Shown here piece by piece: positions 1-8,220 of a stretch of 64,000 nucleotides of DNA; the first letter of the stretch is position 1, and each line of letters opens with the position of its first letter. The stretch is taken from the NCBI RefSeq assembly GCF_013349955.1, contig NZ_JABVXC010000002.1, positions 1 through 64,000 of the forward strand, written 5' to 3'. The position numbers were made by a program, and so were the translations under genes. Below the pieces are notes generated by a model. It did not search any database. It was not told where the DNA came from and worked only from the letters and a program-made list of their open reading frames with translations. The stretch comes from Onishia taeanensis (GTDB taxonomy: Bacteria > Pseudomonadota > Gammaproteobacteria > Pseudomonadales > Halomonadaceae).

Positions 1-116
1 ATCGAATAGAGCATGACCGGGTTGGCGAACTCGGCGGCCACCTCACGGATGATATGAATCGACTCGGCTTCGAGTTGTTTGAGGTGGGTTCGTCTTTCGG
101 CAGATATTTCGGACAT
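1..116 (-). CDS. cysD: Sulfate adenylyltransferase subunit 2 (CysD), N-terminal fragment
   Basis: The first 38 codons of CysD, the ATP sulfurylase catalytic subunit that makes adenosine 5'-phosphosulfate from sulfate and ATP; the rest lies outside the window. The translation begins [19 protein letters not shown] and continues through [11 protein letters not shown] and NPVMLYS, close to the known N-terminus of enterobacterial CysD ([20 protein letters not shown]). The start is the ATG read from 116. It lies downstream of cysQ on the same strand after a 183-base gap filled with inverted repeats, so it may belong to the same sulfur-assimilation group. Identity is secure from the conserved N-terminus even though the PP-loop is not in view. 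Confidence 0.9.
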   Translation of the reverse strand, partial: MSEISAERRTHLKQLEAESIHIIREVAAEFANPVMLYS

Positions 117-157
117 CTAAGTTAGCCTTCGAGTTTAGAGACAATAACTGACTATTA

Positions 158-327
158 GCTTGAAGCCAGAAGCTGGAAGCCGGAAGAAACACCAAGGTCA
201 AAACAATGCCCTACAGCTGGACTCCAGTGGGTTTTCTTCCAGCTTAAGCCCGCGAAGCGGGCGCTCTTCCAGCTTCTAGCTCCCGGCGAAGCCGGGCCCT
301 TACGGCTTCAGGCTCGCGCGAAGCGCG
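158..327. repeat. Cluster of inverted repeats and GAA-loop hairpins between cysQ and cysD
   Basis: The 10-mer CTTCCAGCTT occurs at 236-245 and 266-275, and its reverse complement AAGCTGGAAG at 170-179, so the outer copies can form a large hairpin. Three compact hairpins with the same three-base loop (GAA on the plus strand) follow: GCCCGC/GCGGGC at 248-262, CCCGGC/GCCGGG at 282-296, and CGCGC/GCGCG at 315-327. The third lies inside the last codons of cysQ. No T-run follows any of them, so they are not standard terminators. This looks like an intergenic palindromic repeat element; function unknown. Confidence 0.6.
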
Positions 328-1136
328 CGCTCCCATCGCTCATCACGCTGGCCACAAACAATAAAGAAGGGGTTCAAGACGCTGTCTTGCTGGTTACAGC
401 GCAGGGGCTCGAGGGTATGCGCGTTGAGCACGTCACCACCGGCTGCCGTCACCACGGCCTGGGCGGCAGCGGTATCCCATTCACAGGTGGGCGCCAGGCG
501 CGGATAAAGATCCGCCTCGCCTTCCGCTACCAGACAGAGTTTGAGTGAACTGCCCATGGAAACGCGCTCGTTGGTCGGCAGGCCGGCACAAAATGCCTCG
601 AATTCAGCAGCACCGTGAGAGCGGCTGCCCACGACCTTCCATGAAGCCTGGCCAGGCTCGGGCAGTTGACGAACCGAGATAGCCTTGGTTTGTCCATCCT
701 GCACCTTCCAGGCTCCCTTCCCGGCCTGACCGTACCAGCTGGTTCCCCCCTCGCCGAGCACGGGGGCATGAACGATGCCAAACACCGGCACCCCATCCTC
801 GATCAGGGCTAGGTTCAGAGTGAATTCACCGTTCTTCTTGATAAATTCCTTGGTGCCATCCAGGGGGTCGATCAGCCAATAACGGCCCCATTTTTGCCGA
901 GTCTCAAACGGGATCTCGCCAGACTCTTCAGAGAGAATCGGCACATCTGGCGTCATCTCTTTAAGCAGTGCGACCAGTGCATGATGAGACGCCATATCGG
1001 CTTCTGTGAGGGGGCTGTCATCCGCCTTGGTTTCTACCTGAAAATCACGCTGATAAATGTCCAGCACCTGGCTTCCAGCCTGTTGAACACCATCGAGTAA
1101 ACGCTGACACACGGCGGACGAGATAAAATCGCTCAC
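300..1136 (-). CDS. cysQ: 3'(2'),5'-bisphosphate nucleotidase CysQ
   Basis: Inositol-monophosphatase-fold phosphatase that hydrolyses 3'-phosphoadenosine 5'-phosphate (PAP), the by-product of PAPS use in sulfate assimilation. Family motifs are visible: ILSEES, the metal-binding WLIDPLDGT, and CEWDTAAAQAVV near the C-terminus. The frame is open upstream to an ATG at 1196, but a GTG at 1134-1136 has a good ribosome site (AGGAG five bases upstream) and gives 278 residues, nearer the family size, so I chose it. It lies just downstream of an SLC13-type permease and upstream of cysD, which fits a sulfate uptake and activation cluster. The last codons overlap a GAA-loop hairpin of the neighbouring repeat cluster. 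Confidence 0.92.
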   Translation of the reverse strand: MSDFISSAVCQRLLDGVQQAGSQVLDIYQRDFQVETKADDSPLTEADMASHHALVALLKEMTPDVPILSEESGEIPFETRQKWGRYWLIDPLDGTKEFIKKNGEFTLNLALIEDGVPVFGIVHAPVLGEGGTSWYGQAGKGAWKVQDGQTKAISVRQLPEPGQASWKVVGSRSHGAAEFEAFCAGLPTNERVSMGSSLKLCLVAEGEADLYPRLAPTCEWDTAAAQAVVTAAGGDVLNAHTLEPLRCNQQDSVLNPFFIVCGQRDERWERALRASLKP

Positions 1137-1199
1137 AAAAGCTCCTTGTAATACGGTAAAGGCGGGTAGTGGCCGGTTCGTCGACTTTTCAGGCACAGC

Positions 1200-2963
1200 C
1201 TAAAAAGCCCAAAAGAAGGGAATCAAGCTGACGGACACCACCCCAGTGATCAGGGTTAATGGCGCACCAAGGCGCAGATAATCGGTCATACGGTATCCTC
1301 CCGGTCCCAGCACCATCAGATTGGTCTGGTAGCCCAGGGGGGTCATAAAGCTGGCCGATGCCGCGAACATGATGGCGATGGCAAATGGCATGAAGTTCAC
1401 ACCAAGCTGATCGGCAACCGACATGGCAATCGGGAACATCAGCACTGCGGCAGCATTATTGGTGATGACCTCGGTAAACAGCGTGGTCAGCAGGTAAACC
1501 ATGGCCAACGCCAGCCAGGGCGACATATCAGAATCCACGAGCAGCCCGGCAATCGTCTGGGCGGCACCGGATTGCGTCATGGCGGCGCCCAGCGCAAAAG
1601 ATGCCGCTATAACAACGAGAACGGAAAGATCGATATAGCGGCGCGCCTTGCTCACGGTAATGCAGCCGCTAATCAGCATGCCGCCGCCAGCGAGCAATGC
1701 CGATTCCAGTATCGGCACTATGCCGAGCGCACTGGCCATTACCATCAGCGCCAGCACACCAAGTGCCAATGGCGCTTTGCGAAAGTTGGGCGGCGTAGAA
1801 TCATTTAGCGCACTGACCAGTAGGAAGTCCTTGCGATAGCGATACTGCTCGACAAATTCCTGGGCGGTTTCCAGCAACAGAGTGTCACCGACCTGCAGGC
1901 TAATATCGCCTACTTTTCCCGGCAGACGGCGCCCTTGCCGGGAAATGGAAAGGATGACGGCCTGAAAGCGCGAGCGGAACTTGGTTTCCCGCACGCTTTG
2001 ACCGAGTCCGGCAAAATCCGGCCCTATCACCGCCTCGACCAGGCAGCGCTTGTGATGGTCGACCTTGAGCTTATGAACATCGCCGTTAGCAGGCGCCAGG
2101 CCACGCACCCGCCGCAGTTCACGGGCACACTCCGGCGCACCAATGAATATCAGCGTATCGCCTTCTTCCAACTGGGTATCTGGTGGTACCGCCGTCATCA
2201 GGCGGTGTTGACGCTGGATGTCGGTCAGGTAGCCGAATTGCAGGTTGCGCAAGCCTGCCTCTGCAATGGTCTTGCCTTTCAAGGGGCCGCCAGGTGAAAC
2301 GACGAATTCGACGCTGTACTCGCGAGCCTGATCGAGCTGTTCGATGACACCTTCACGGGACGGCAGCAGGCGGTCGGCAAACAACATCAGGAACAGGCCG
2401 CCTAGCAACAAGACGGGGATACCCACCTGGGCCAAGTCGAGCATGCCTAGCGCAACGCCCTTTTCGCTTTGCAGCAGGCCATCGACCACTAGGTTGGTGC
2501 TTGTCCCGATCAGCGTGCAGGTGCCACCCAAGATAGCGATGTAGCTAAGCGGCAACAGCAGCTTGGACGGCGGTAGCCGCAGCCGTTTGGACCACTCTTG
2601 GATAGCCGGGATGAACATCGCCACCACGGTGGTGTTATTCATGAAGGCACTGAGGCCTGAAGCCGGCACCAGCATGCGCCACTGGGCGCGTTTGAGGGTA
2701 TGGGGCTGCCCCAGCAGGCGAGTGGCGATCCACTGCACCGCCCCGGTTTCCTTGAGGCCTGCAGCCACCACATACAACGCGGCGATGGTCATGACGCCGG
2801 TATTGGAAAACCCGGCCAAGGCATCGCCAGGGGCAAGCACGCCGCTCACGACCAGAAACGTCATGGCGCTCATCAGAATGGCATCGGGTGCTATGCGCGT
2901 TGCGGCCAACGAGACCAAGACAAACAACACACTACTCAGGCTTAGCCAGGCATCCAGCGGCAT
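1200..2963 (-). CDS. SLC13 (DASS) family anion permease with two RCK-C domains
   Basis: Polytopic inner-membrane transporter of about 587 residues. The N-terminal and C-terminal thirds are hydrophobic and carry the family hallmarks, including MNNTTVVAMFIP, GTCTLIGTSTNLVVDG and, in the second half, ITNNAAAVLMFP and MTPLGYQTNLMV. Between them are two TrkA-C/RCK-C-like regulatory domains (PLKGKTIAEAGLR and GLGQSVRETKFRSRF segments). Bacterial members of this architecture next to cys genes are usually sulfate or other oxyanion importers; the downstream cysQ and cysD make sulfate the most likely substrate, by inference. An upstream in-frame ATG at 2981 has no ribosome site; the ATG at 2963 begins MPLDAWLSLSSVLF and is preferred, though neither is strongly supported. 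Confidence 0.85.
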   Translation of the reverse strand: MPLDAWLSLSSVLFVLVSLAATRIAPDAILMSAMTFLVVSGVLAPGDALAGFSNTGVMTIAALYVVAAGLKETGAVQWIATRLLGQPHTLKRAQWRMLVPASGLSAFMNNTTVVAMFIPAIQEWSKRLRLPPSKLLLPLSYIAILGGTCTLIGTSTNLVVDGLLQSEKGVALGMLDLAQVGIPVLLLGGLFLMLFADRLLPSREGVIEQLDQAREYSVEFVVSPGGPLKGKTIAEAGLRNLQFGYLTDIQRQHRLMTAVPPDTQLEEGDTLIFIGAPECARELRRVRGLAPANGDVHKLKVDHHKRCLVEAVIGPDFAGLGQSVRETKFRSRFQAVILSISRQGRRLPGKVGDISLQVGDTLLLETAQEFVEQYRYRKDFLLVSALNDSTPPNFRKAPLALGVLALMVMASALGIVPILESALLAGGGMLISGCITVSKARRYIDLSVLVVIAASFALGAAMTQSGAAQTIAGLLVDSDMSPWLALAMVYLLTTLFTEVITNNAAAVLMFPIAMSVADQLGVNFMPFAIAIMFAASASFMTPLGYQTNLMVLGPGGYRMTDYLRLGAPLTLITGVVSVSLIPFFWAF

Positions 2964-3404
2964 CAGAATCTCAACATGCAAGGAACGGGGTTGACGGCAT
3001 CAATATCAAGTACCGAAACCGGTAGAGGGAGAGGCGACGAGGGAAGGGATATGCAGTATTCAAAAGCATCAAGGCACGCTACCGCCCCGGGATTGAAGCG
3101 GGCGCATTCCCTTGCCCGTGAGTCGCTGCACATACACAGCGCGTCACACCATTCCATGGTGCTTTGTCAGAAAAAACAGACATATTGTATGGACTTTGCA
3201 GAGTTATCTCTAGCCTGAGTCCATCGTAACGCCTTAGCACCGGCTCTCATTCTTTTTTCCAAAGCCTGGTGAAAGCGAGTGAGAGCAGCATGAGCGGCAA
3301 CCCGTCAAAGTAACGATTTACCACATCAGAGGGGAAGGCATGTTACACAATGAAACGCCCCCGCACGAGGCGGGGGCGTTGAGGCTTGCGGGTTTAGGGC
3401 GAGA
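2964..3404. other. Intergenic stretch between the SLC13 permease and the NSS transporter
   Basis: 441 bases with no credible gene. It must hold the promoter of the SLC13 permease (minus strand). A TACAAT-like -10 is readable on the minus strand at 3189-3184 but has no good -35. The only clear element is the hairpin at 3354-3380 beyond the NSS gene. Short open frames here (for example 2976-3218) have no ribosome site or recognisable product. Confidence 0.5.
3354..3380 (-). terminator. Hairpin terminator after the NSS transporter gene
   Basis: Perfect 11-bp stem (AACGCCCCCGC / GCGGGGGCGTT) with a 5-base loop, starting 24 bases beyond the stop codon of the minus-strand transporter gene. The following bases on the minus strand are T-rich only briefly (TTTCATT), so intrinsic termination may be partial. 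Confidence 0.7.
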
Positions 3405-4865
3405 TCAGGCGGCCAGCTGACGCTTGATGCGCGGGCTCAGGAGTTCGCCGATCACGGTGATAGCGACCAGCACACCGAGCCACCAGTACCACTGGCTGCC
3501 CATGTCCAGCTCCATCAGACCCAGGCTGTCGATGAACACCAGCACGATGCCCAGCGGGCTCACGTAGCGCACCATGAACAGCCACAGCGCATGCTGGGTG
3601 TTGGAGAGGCCCAGCTCGGACTTGAAGATCTCATGACGCAGCACGAAACCGGCCAGCAGCGCCATCCCCAGGCCGCCCAGCGGCATCATGAAGCGCGAGG
3701 TCAGGTAATCGAGCCAATCGAAGGCATGCTTGCCAGCGATCGTCCAGTCGGACCCGATATTGAAGGACAGCATGGCCAGGGTGCTGAGCAGCCACAGCAC
3801 GATGCCGGCGCCCCAGGTCGCCTTGGTACGCGAAATCCCCTTGCTCTCGTTGAGCCAGGCCACGGTGGCCTCGATCATCGAGATGGCAGACGTCAGGGCC
3901 GCCATCGACAGCATGACGAAGAAGATCGCCATGAAGATGCTGCCAAACGGCATGGCCTGGAAGGCCAGCGGCAGGCTCATGAACAGCAGGCCAGGGCCGG
4001 CGGCCGGGTCCATGCCGTTGGCGAAGATCACCGGGAAGATCGCCAGGCCCGCCATCAGTGCCACCAGGGTGTCGGCGATGGCCACTGTAAAGGTGGTACG
4101 CGCGATGGACGCACCATCCGGCAAGTAGGAGCCGTAGGTAAGAATGGCACCCGAGGCTAGCGACAGGGTGAAGAAGGCGTGGCCCATGGCCGCCAGCAGG
4201 CCTTCGCTGGTGAGTTTGCCGATTTCGAAAGAAAACAGGAAATCCATGCCGGCGCCAAAGCCACCGGAGAACATCGCGTAGCCGATCATGATCGCCAGCA
4301 TGATCACCATGCCCGGCATCATCCAGCTGACACTCTTCTCGATGCCCTGCTGCACCCCCTTGCCGACGATCAAAAGGGTGATCACCGTCACCAGGGTGCT
4401 CCAACCACCCAGTGCCAGCGGGTCGGCATTGTTGGCCGCAAATATGGCCGCCATGTCGCCAACCTCAGAGCCCACCAAGCCACCGGTCACGGTCTTCCAC
4501 AGATAGGAGAACGACCAGCCGGCCACCACTACGTAGAACGACAGGATCATGAAGCCGCACAGCATGGCCATCCAGCCCACTAGCGACCAGAGGCCGCCGC
4601 GCCCGGATTCCCGGGCCACGCGACGAATGGCATCAATGGGGCTACCGCGGCCGCGACGGCCAAGACCGATCTCGACCATCATCACCGGGATGCCGACGGC
4701 CAGGATGCAGGCCAGGTAGACCAGCACAAAGGCACCGCCGCCGTACTCGCCGGTCATGTAAGGAAACTTCCAGATATTGCCCAAGCCCACGGCAGAGCCG
4801 GTAGCCGCTAGAATGAAGCCCCAGCGCCCCAGCCACAGGTTCTTGGGTTGTTGTCTCGCCGTCAT
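3405..4865 (-). CDS. Neurotransmitter:sodium symporter (NSS) family amino acid transporter
   Basis: 486-residue LeuT-fold Na+-coupled symporter of the inner membrane. The signature of TM1, GSAVGLGNIWKFPY, lies at about residues 23-36, with GGGAFVLVYL and the following GIPVMMVEIGLGRR also typical. About 11-12 membrane segments are evident. A ribosome site (GAAGG, 7 bases upstream) supports the ATG at 4865. It lies 178 bases downstream of hpd on the same strand. Known bacterial members carry leucine, tryptophan or tyrosine (for example Tyt1 of Fusobacterium); the neighbouring tyrosine-catabolic gene makes an aromatic amino acid a reasonable but unproven substrate. Confidence 0.9.
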   Translation of the reverse strand: MTARQQPKNLWLGRWGFILAATGSAVGLGNIWKFPYMTGEYGGGAFVLVYLACILAVGIPVMMVEIGLGRRGRGSPIDAIRRVARESGRGGLWSLVGWMAMLCGFMILSFYVVVAGWSFSYLWKTVTGGLVGSEVGDMAAIFAANNADPLALGGWSTLVTVITLLIVGKGVQQGIEKSVSWMMPGMVIMLAIMIGYAMFSGGFGAGMDFLFSFEIGKLTSEGLLAAMGHAFFTLSLASGAILTYGSYLPDGASIARTTFTVAIADTLVALMAGLAIFPVIFANGMDPAAGPGLLFMSLPLAFQAMPFGSIFMAIFFVMLSMAALTSAISMIEATVAWLNESKGISRTKATWGAGIVLWLLSTLAMLSFNIGSDWTIAGKHAFDWLDYLTSRFMMPLGGLGMALLAGFVLRHEIFKSELGLSNTQHALWLFMVRYVSPLGIVLVFIDSLGLMELDMGSQWYWWLGVLVAITVIGELLSPRIKRQLAA

Positions 4866-5043
4866 GTCACACCTTCAGGGTTGTTGTTATACGGGATTTT
4901 AGCGTTTTTGTTCGTGCGTTGACCATGCGACCAAAAGGATGCTCTATCGATAAGCCTCAACTCGTGGCAATCCATCGCCGATTGGCGACAACGCCAGCAG
5001 CTTGCACCAGGCATGCCGTCTCCGGCACACCCGGTAGCTTGCC

Positions 5044-6162
5044 TCAGTCGTCCTTGAGCACGCCGCGGCGAATCTGGTCTTCCTCGATGGATTCGAACAG
5101 TGCCTTGAAGTTGCCCTCGCCGAAGCCGTCGTTGCCCTTGCGCTGGATGATCTCGAAGAAGATCGGGCCGATCACCGTCTCGGTGAAGATCTGCAGCAGC
5201 ACGCCCTGCTCCGGCGCCCCGTCCACCAACAGGCTCAGCTCGCGCAGTTCGTCGACGTTCTCCTCGTGGTTGGGTACCCGCGCATCCACCTTCTCGTAGT
5301 AGGTATCCGGCGTGGTCAGGAAGGTCACGCCGTTGGCGCGCAGGGCCCGCACGGTCGCATAGATATCGTCGGTGGCCATCGCCAGGTGCTGGATGCCTTC
5401 GCCGTTGTACTCGCGCAGGAATTCGGCGATCTGGGAGTTGTCGTCGGCCGACTCGTTGATCGGGATGTGCATCTTGCCGCAGGGCGCGGTCATCGCCCGG
5501 GAAAAGAGCCCGGTCATCTTGCCTTCGATGTCGAAGTAGCGGACCTCGCGGAAGTTGGCGACCCGGGTATAGAAGTTGGCCCAGATATCCATCTGGCCGC
5601 GATCGACGTTATGGGTCAGGTGATCCAGCACCTTCAGGCCCACGCTGTGATCCTGAGGGGTGCGCCCGGGAATCGCCTCGAAATCGATGTCGTAGATGGT
5701 GCGACCCTCGCCATCGAGCTGGTGGTCGACGAAATACAGAAGCGACCCGCCAATACCCTTCACCGCCGGTATGCCCACCTCGCCTGGGCCAACCGGGTTC
5801 TCGGCGGGCTCGGCACCCTCGGCCACCGCATGCTCGAAGGCCTTGCGGGCATCCGCCACCCGCCAGGCCATGGCGCAGGCGCTGGGGCCGTGAAGACGGG
5901 CGAACTCGGCGGCGAAGCTGTCGGGCTCGGCGTTGAGCACGAAGTTCACGCCCTCTTGCTGAAACAGGAAAACCTGCTTGGAGCGGTGTTTGCGGGTCTC
6001 GGTGAAACCCAGCTGATTGAAGAGTGCACGCAGTGCCTCGATACCCTCGGCGGTCGGCGCCGTGTATTCGACGAAGGCGAAGCCGTCGGTACCGATCGGA
6101 TTATGAGCGGAGGCACGGGGCACTTCCTGGGTGTCCAGGGCCTGGGTGGTGGGGGCATTCAT
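5044..6162 (-). CDS. hpd: 4-hydroxyphenylpyruvate dioxygenase
   Basis: Fe(II) enzyme that converts 4-hydroxyphenylpyruvate to homogentisate in tyrosine catabolism. The 372-residue length is normal for bacterial enzymes. Expected metal ligands are His181 (in DHLTHNV), His259 (in GIQHLAM) and Glu337 (in GPIFFEIIQRKG). The C-terminus, GFGEGNFKALFESIEEDQIR followed by RGVLKDD, is the highly conserved gating helix. The ATG at 6162 has AGGAG six bases upstream. The substrate is made by the aminotransferase of the phhABC operon at 23-25.6 kb. A TyrR-box-like dyad lies about 230 bases upstream, so PhhR control is plausible. Homogentisate dioxygenase is not in the window. Confidence 0.97.
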   Translation of the reverse strand: MNAPTTQALDTQEVPRASAHNPIGTDGFAFVEYTAPTAEGIEALRALFNQLGFTETRKHRSKQVFLFQQEGVNFVLNAEPDSFAAEFARLHGPSACAMAWRVADARKAFEHAVAEGAEPAENPVGPGEVGIPAVKGIGGSLLYFVDHQLDGEGRTIYDIDFEAIPGRTPQDHSVGLKVLDHLTHNVDRGQMDIWANFYTRVANFREVRYFDIEGKMTGLFSRAMTAPCGKMHIPINESADDNSQIAEFLREYNGEGIQHLAMATDDIYATVRALRANGVTFLTTPDTYYEKVDARVPNHEENVDELRELSLLVDGAPEQGVLLQIFTETVIGPIFFEIIQRKGNDGFGEGNFKALFESIEEDQIRRGVLKDD

Positions 6163-6492
6163 GGCAATCTCCTTGGCATTTGCTTGGCATTGTTGTCATG
6201 CCCTCGCTGGAAGCGGCGAGGGGTGATCCGTGGCAACTAGCCTAGGGGCCGCCGAAACGGCGAGGAACGCCTGAAACCGGGTTTCGCACCGCTGTCTGCG
6301 CGCGATTTCATCGCACAGTGTCACGAAAACATGACACCCAAGACGGCAGGCTCTGAACATGGGCAATGGGTGGCGAAAAAACCTGACAAGCCGTAACGAG
6401 AGGTTTACAGCACCCTTGCCACTCTCCTTCTCGGATCTAACGCGTTACCCCTGCCTTTGCCGGGATGCCAGATCGAGCGCTCAGGCTCGGAG
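6163..6492. other. Intergenic region upstream of hpd
   Basis: 330 bases between the convergent end of the argO/lysE-type gene and the hpd start. It should contain the hpd promoter (minus strand). No coding feature is credible. The only motif I could place is the TyrR-box-like dyad at 6392-6409. Confidence 0.5.
6392..6409. promoter_or_regulatory. Candidate TyrR/PhhR box upstream of hpd
   Basis: CGTAAC-N6-TTTACA, against the TyrR box consensus TGTAAA-N6-TTTACA: the right half is perfect and the left half matches 4 of 6, with exact spacing. It lies about 230 bases upstream of the hpd start. A similar imperfect box precedes phhA. Confidence 0.4.
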
Positions 6493-7104
6493 TCAAACGG
6501 GCAGCATGCCGCCGACCAGCAGGCGCCAGGCAATCACCGCCATGGTGACCCCGATCAGGGTATCGATGACGCGCCAGGCCTTGGGGTTGGCCAGTTTAGG
6601 GGCCAGCCAGCTGGCCGCCGCCACCAGCCCGAAGAACCAGCCGAAAGACGCCAGCGCGGCGCCGATAAAGAAGCCACCGGGGCTCTCCTGAAGAGCGCCC
6701 ACCACCCCGAGCATTACCAGGGTGTCCAGATAGACCTGTGGGTTTAAAAGCGTGACGGCCAGCGTCGCCAACAGCACCTCCCGCCGCGAAGCCGGTGCTC
6801 TAGCGTCGGCGCGCAGCCCATGTGGCTGCCAAGCCCGCCGCAGCGATTGCCAGGCAAGGAAAGCCAGATAGGCCGCCCCGCCCCAACGTGCCAGCAGCAT
6901 CAGCAGGTACTGCTCGGCCAGCAGCGTTCCTAACCCCAGCACCCCAAGCCCCACCAACACCCAGTCGCACAATGCACAGATGGCCGCCACCAGCCAGACA
7001 TGTTCACGACGCAGCCCCTGACTGAGAACAAAGGCATTCTGGGCGCCGATAGCCATGATCAGCCCCGCTCCTACCAGCAGCCCCTGAACGGCAGATACCC
7101 ACAT
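6493..7104 (-). CDS. argO: LysE/ArgO family amino acid exporter
   Basis: 203-residue inner-membrane protein with about six membrane segments. The N-terminus (GAGLIMAIGAQNAFVLSQGL) and the central TLLNPQVYLDTLV are hallmarks of the LysE/ArgO branch, which exports basic amino acids (arginine or lysine). It is divergent from an ArgP/LysG-type LysR regulator, the standard arrangement for this exporter (ArgP-argO in E. coli, LysG-lysE in Corynebacterium). ATG start at 7104 and length agree with the family. Substrate (Arg or Lys) cannot be separated from sequence alone. Confidence 0.88.
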   Translation of the reverse strand: MWVSAVQGLLVGAGLIMAIGAQNAFVLSQGLRREHVWLVAAICALCDWVLVGLGVLGLGTLLAEQYLLMLLARWGGAAYLAFLAWQSLRRAWQPHGLRADARAPASRREVLLATLAVTLLNPQVYLDTLVMLGVVGALQESPGGFFIGAALASFGWFFGLVAAASWLAPKLANPKAWRVIDTLIGVTMAVIAWRLLVGGMLPV

Positions 7105-7222
7105 CTTTAGCGACTCCTAATCATGGGTTTTAGCAATTAACGACTTGCAAAGCACCGCCAGACTAGGCTTGACTGAATGGATAAGTGAAATTAATTGGCA
7201 GAATGGGGAATTAACCACACTG

Positions 7223-8134
7223 ATGCTCGACTACAAGCTTCTCGAGGCACTGGCTGCCGTCGTCGATCAGTCCGGCTTCGAGCGGGGCGCCCGACACCTG
7301 GGGCTCACGCAATCTGCCGTCTCGCAGCGCATCAAGCTGCTCGAGGCAAGGCTCGGCCAGCCTGTGCTGGTGCGCAGCCCCAAGCTCGCACCGACGCCGC
7401 TGGGGCGCCGGCTGCTCAACCACGTGCTTCAGGTCGGCCTGCTCGAGCACGATCTGCTCGATCAGGTGCCGGCGCTGGGCGACAGCGAGCAGCGTCTGCG
7501 GCTGGCCATCAACGCCGACAGTATTGCGACCTGGTGGCCACCGGCGGTGGGTCAGTTCTGCGCAGAACAACACGTGCTGATGGACCTGGTGGTGGAAGAC
7601 CAGGACGTGGCCTTGAAGCGCATGCGTGATGGCGAAGTGGCTGGCTGCATCTGCACCACGCCTCGTCCGGTCCAAGGTGCTCGCGCTCATGCCCTTGGCA
7701 GCATGCGCTATCGCGCCCTCGCGAGCCCGACCTATGTGGCCAGGCACTTCCCGGAGGGCATCACGCATCAACGACTGGCGAGCGCGCCTGCGATCGTTTA
7801 TGGGCCGGACGATCGCCTGCAGCATCGCTATCTGGCCATGCGCGACTACCACGCTCCATTCCCCCACCACCTTTGCCCTTCATCGGAAGGCTTCGTGCGT
7901 CTGGCGCTGGCGGGCATGGGCTATGGGTTGATTCCGGAACGCCAGGCGGCGCGGGAACTGGCCGAAGGATCGCTGGTAGACATCGCCCCCCACAGCCATA
8001 TCGACGTGCCCCTCTACTGGCACCACTGGCGCCATGGCGGGCAGATACTGGCTGCCCTGACCGACCACCTGCTGACCATCAGTAGCCACTGGCTAGCGCC
8101 GCTGCACGAAGATCCCGAGCCAGGCAACGTATGA
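7223..8134 (+). CDS. argP: LysR-type regulator of the ArgP/LysG group
   Basis: 303-residue LysR-family activator: N-terminal winged helix-turn-helix (about residues 1-60, with GARHLGLTQSAVSQRIKLLE) and a C-terminal effector-binding domain. The start MLDYKLLEALAAVV at 7223 aligns with ArgP; the frame is open further upstream to 7145, but that would add 26 residues not found in the family. ArgP senses arginine/lysine and activates the exporter gene. The divergent 118-base spacer to the exporter is the expected operator region. ArgP is also known as IciA in E. coli, but the genetic context here points to exporter control. Confidence 0.88.
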   Translation: MLDYKLLEALAAVVDQSGFERGARHLGLTQSAVSQRIKLLEARLGQPVLVRSPKLAPTPLGRRLLNHVLQVGLLEHDLLDQVPALGDSEQRLRLAINADSIATWWPPAVGQFCAEQHVLMDLVVEDQDVALKRMRDGEVAGCICTTPRPVQGARAHALGSMRYRALASPTYVARHFPEGITHQRLASAPAIVYGPDDRLQHRYLAMRDYHAPFPHHLCPSSEGFVRLALAGMGYGLIPERQAARELAEGSLVDIAPHSHIDVPLYWHHWRHGGQILAALTDHLLTISSHWLAPLHEDPEPGNV

Positions 8135-8220
8135 AAAGTACTGCGCTCGACACCCTTCATGCCTGCCACCTTTCTCCCTGGGCTCCTACACCATTCTGCC
8201 CTATACCATTCTGCTAGCGC

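Noticed and set aside
7145..7222. Upstream extension of the argP frame
   Set aside because: Adds 26 residues absent from the family; lies in the divergent promoter region.
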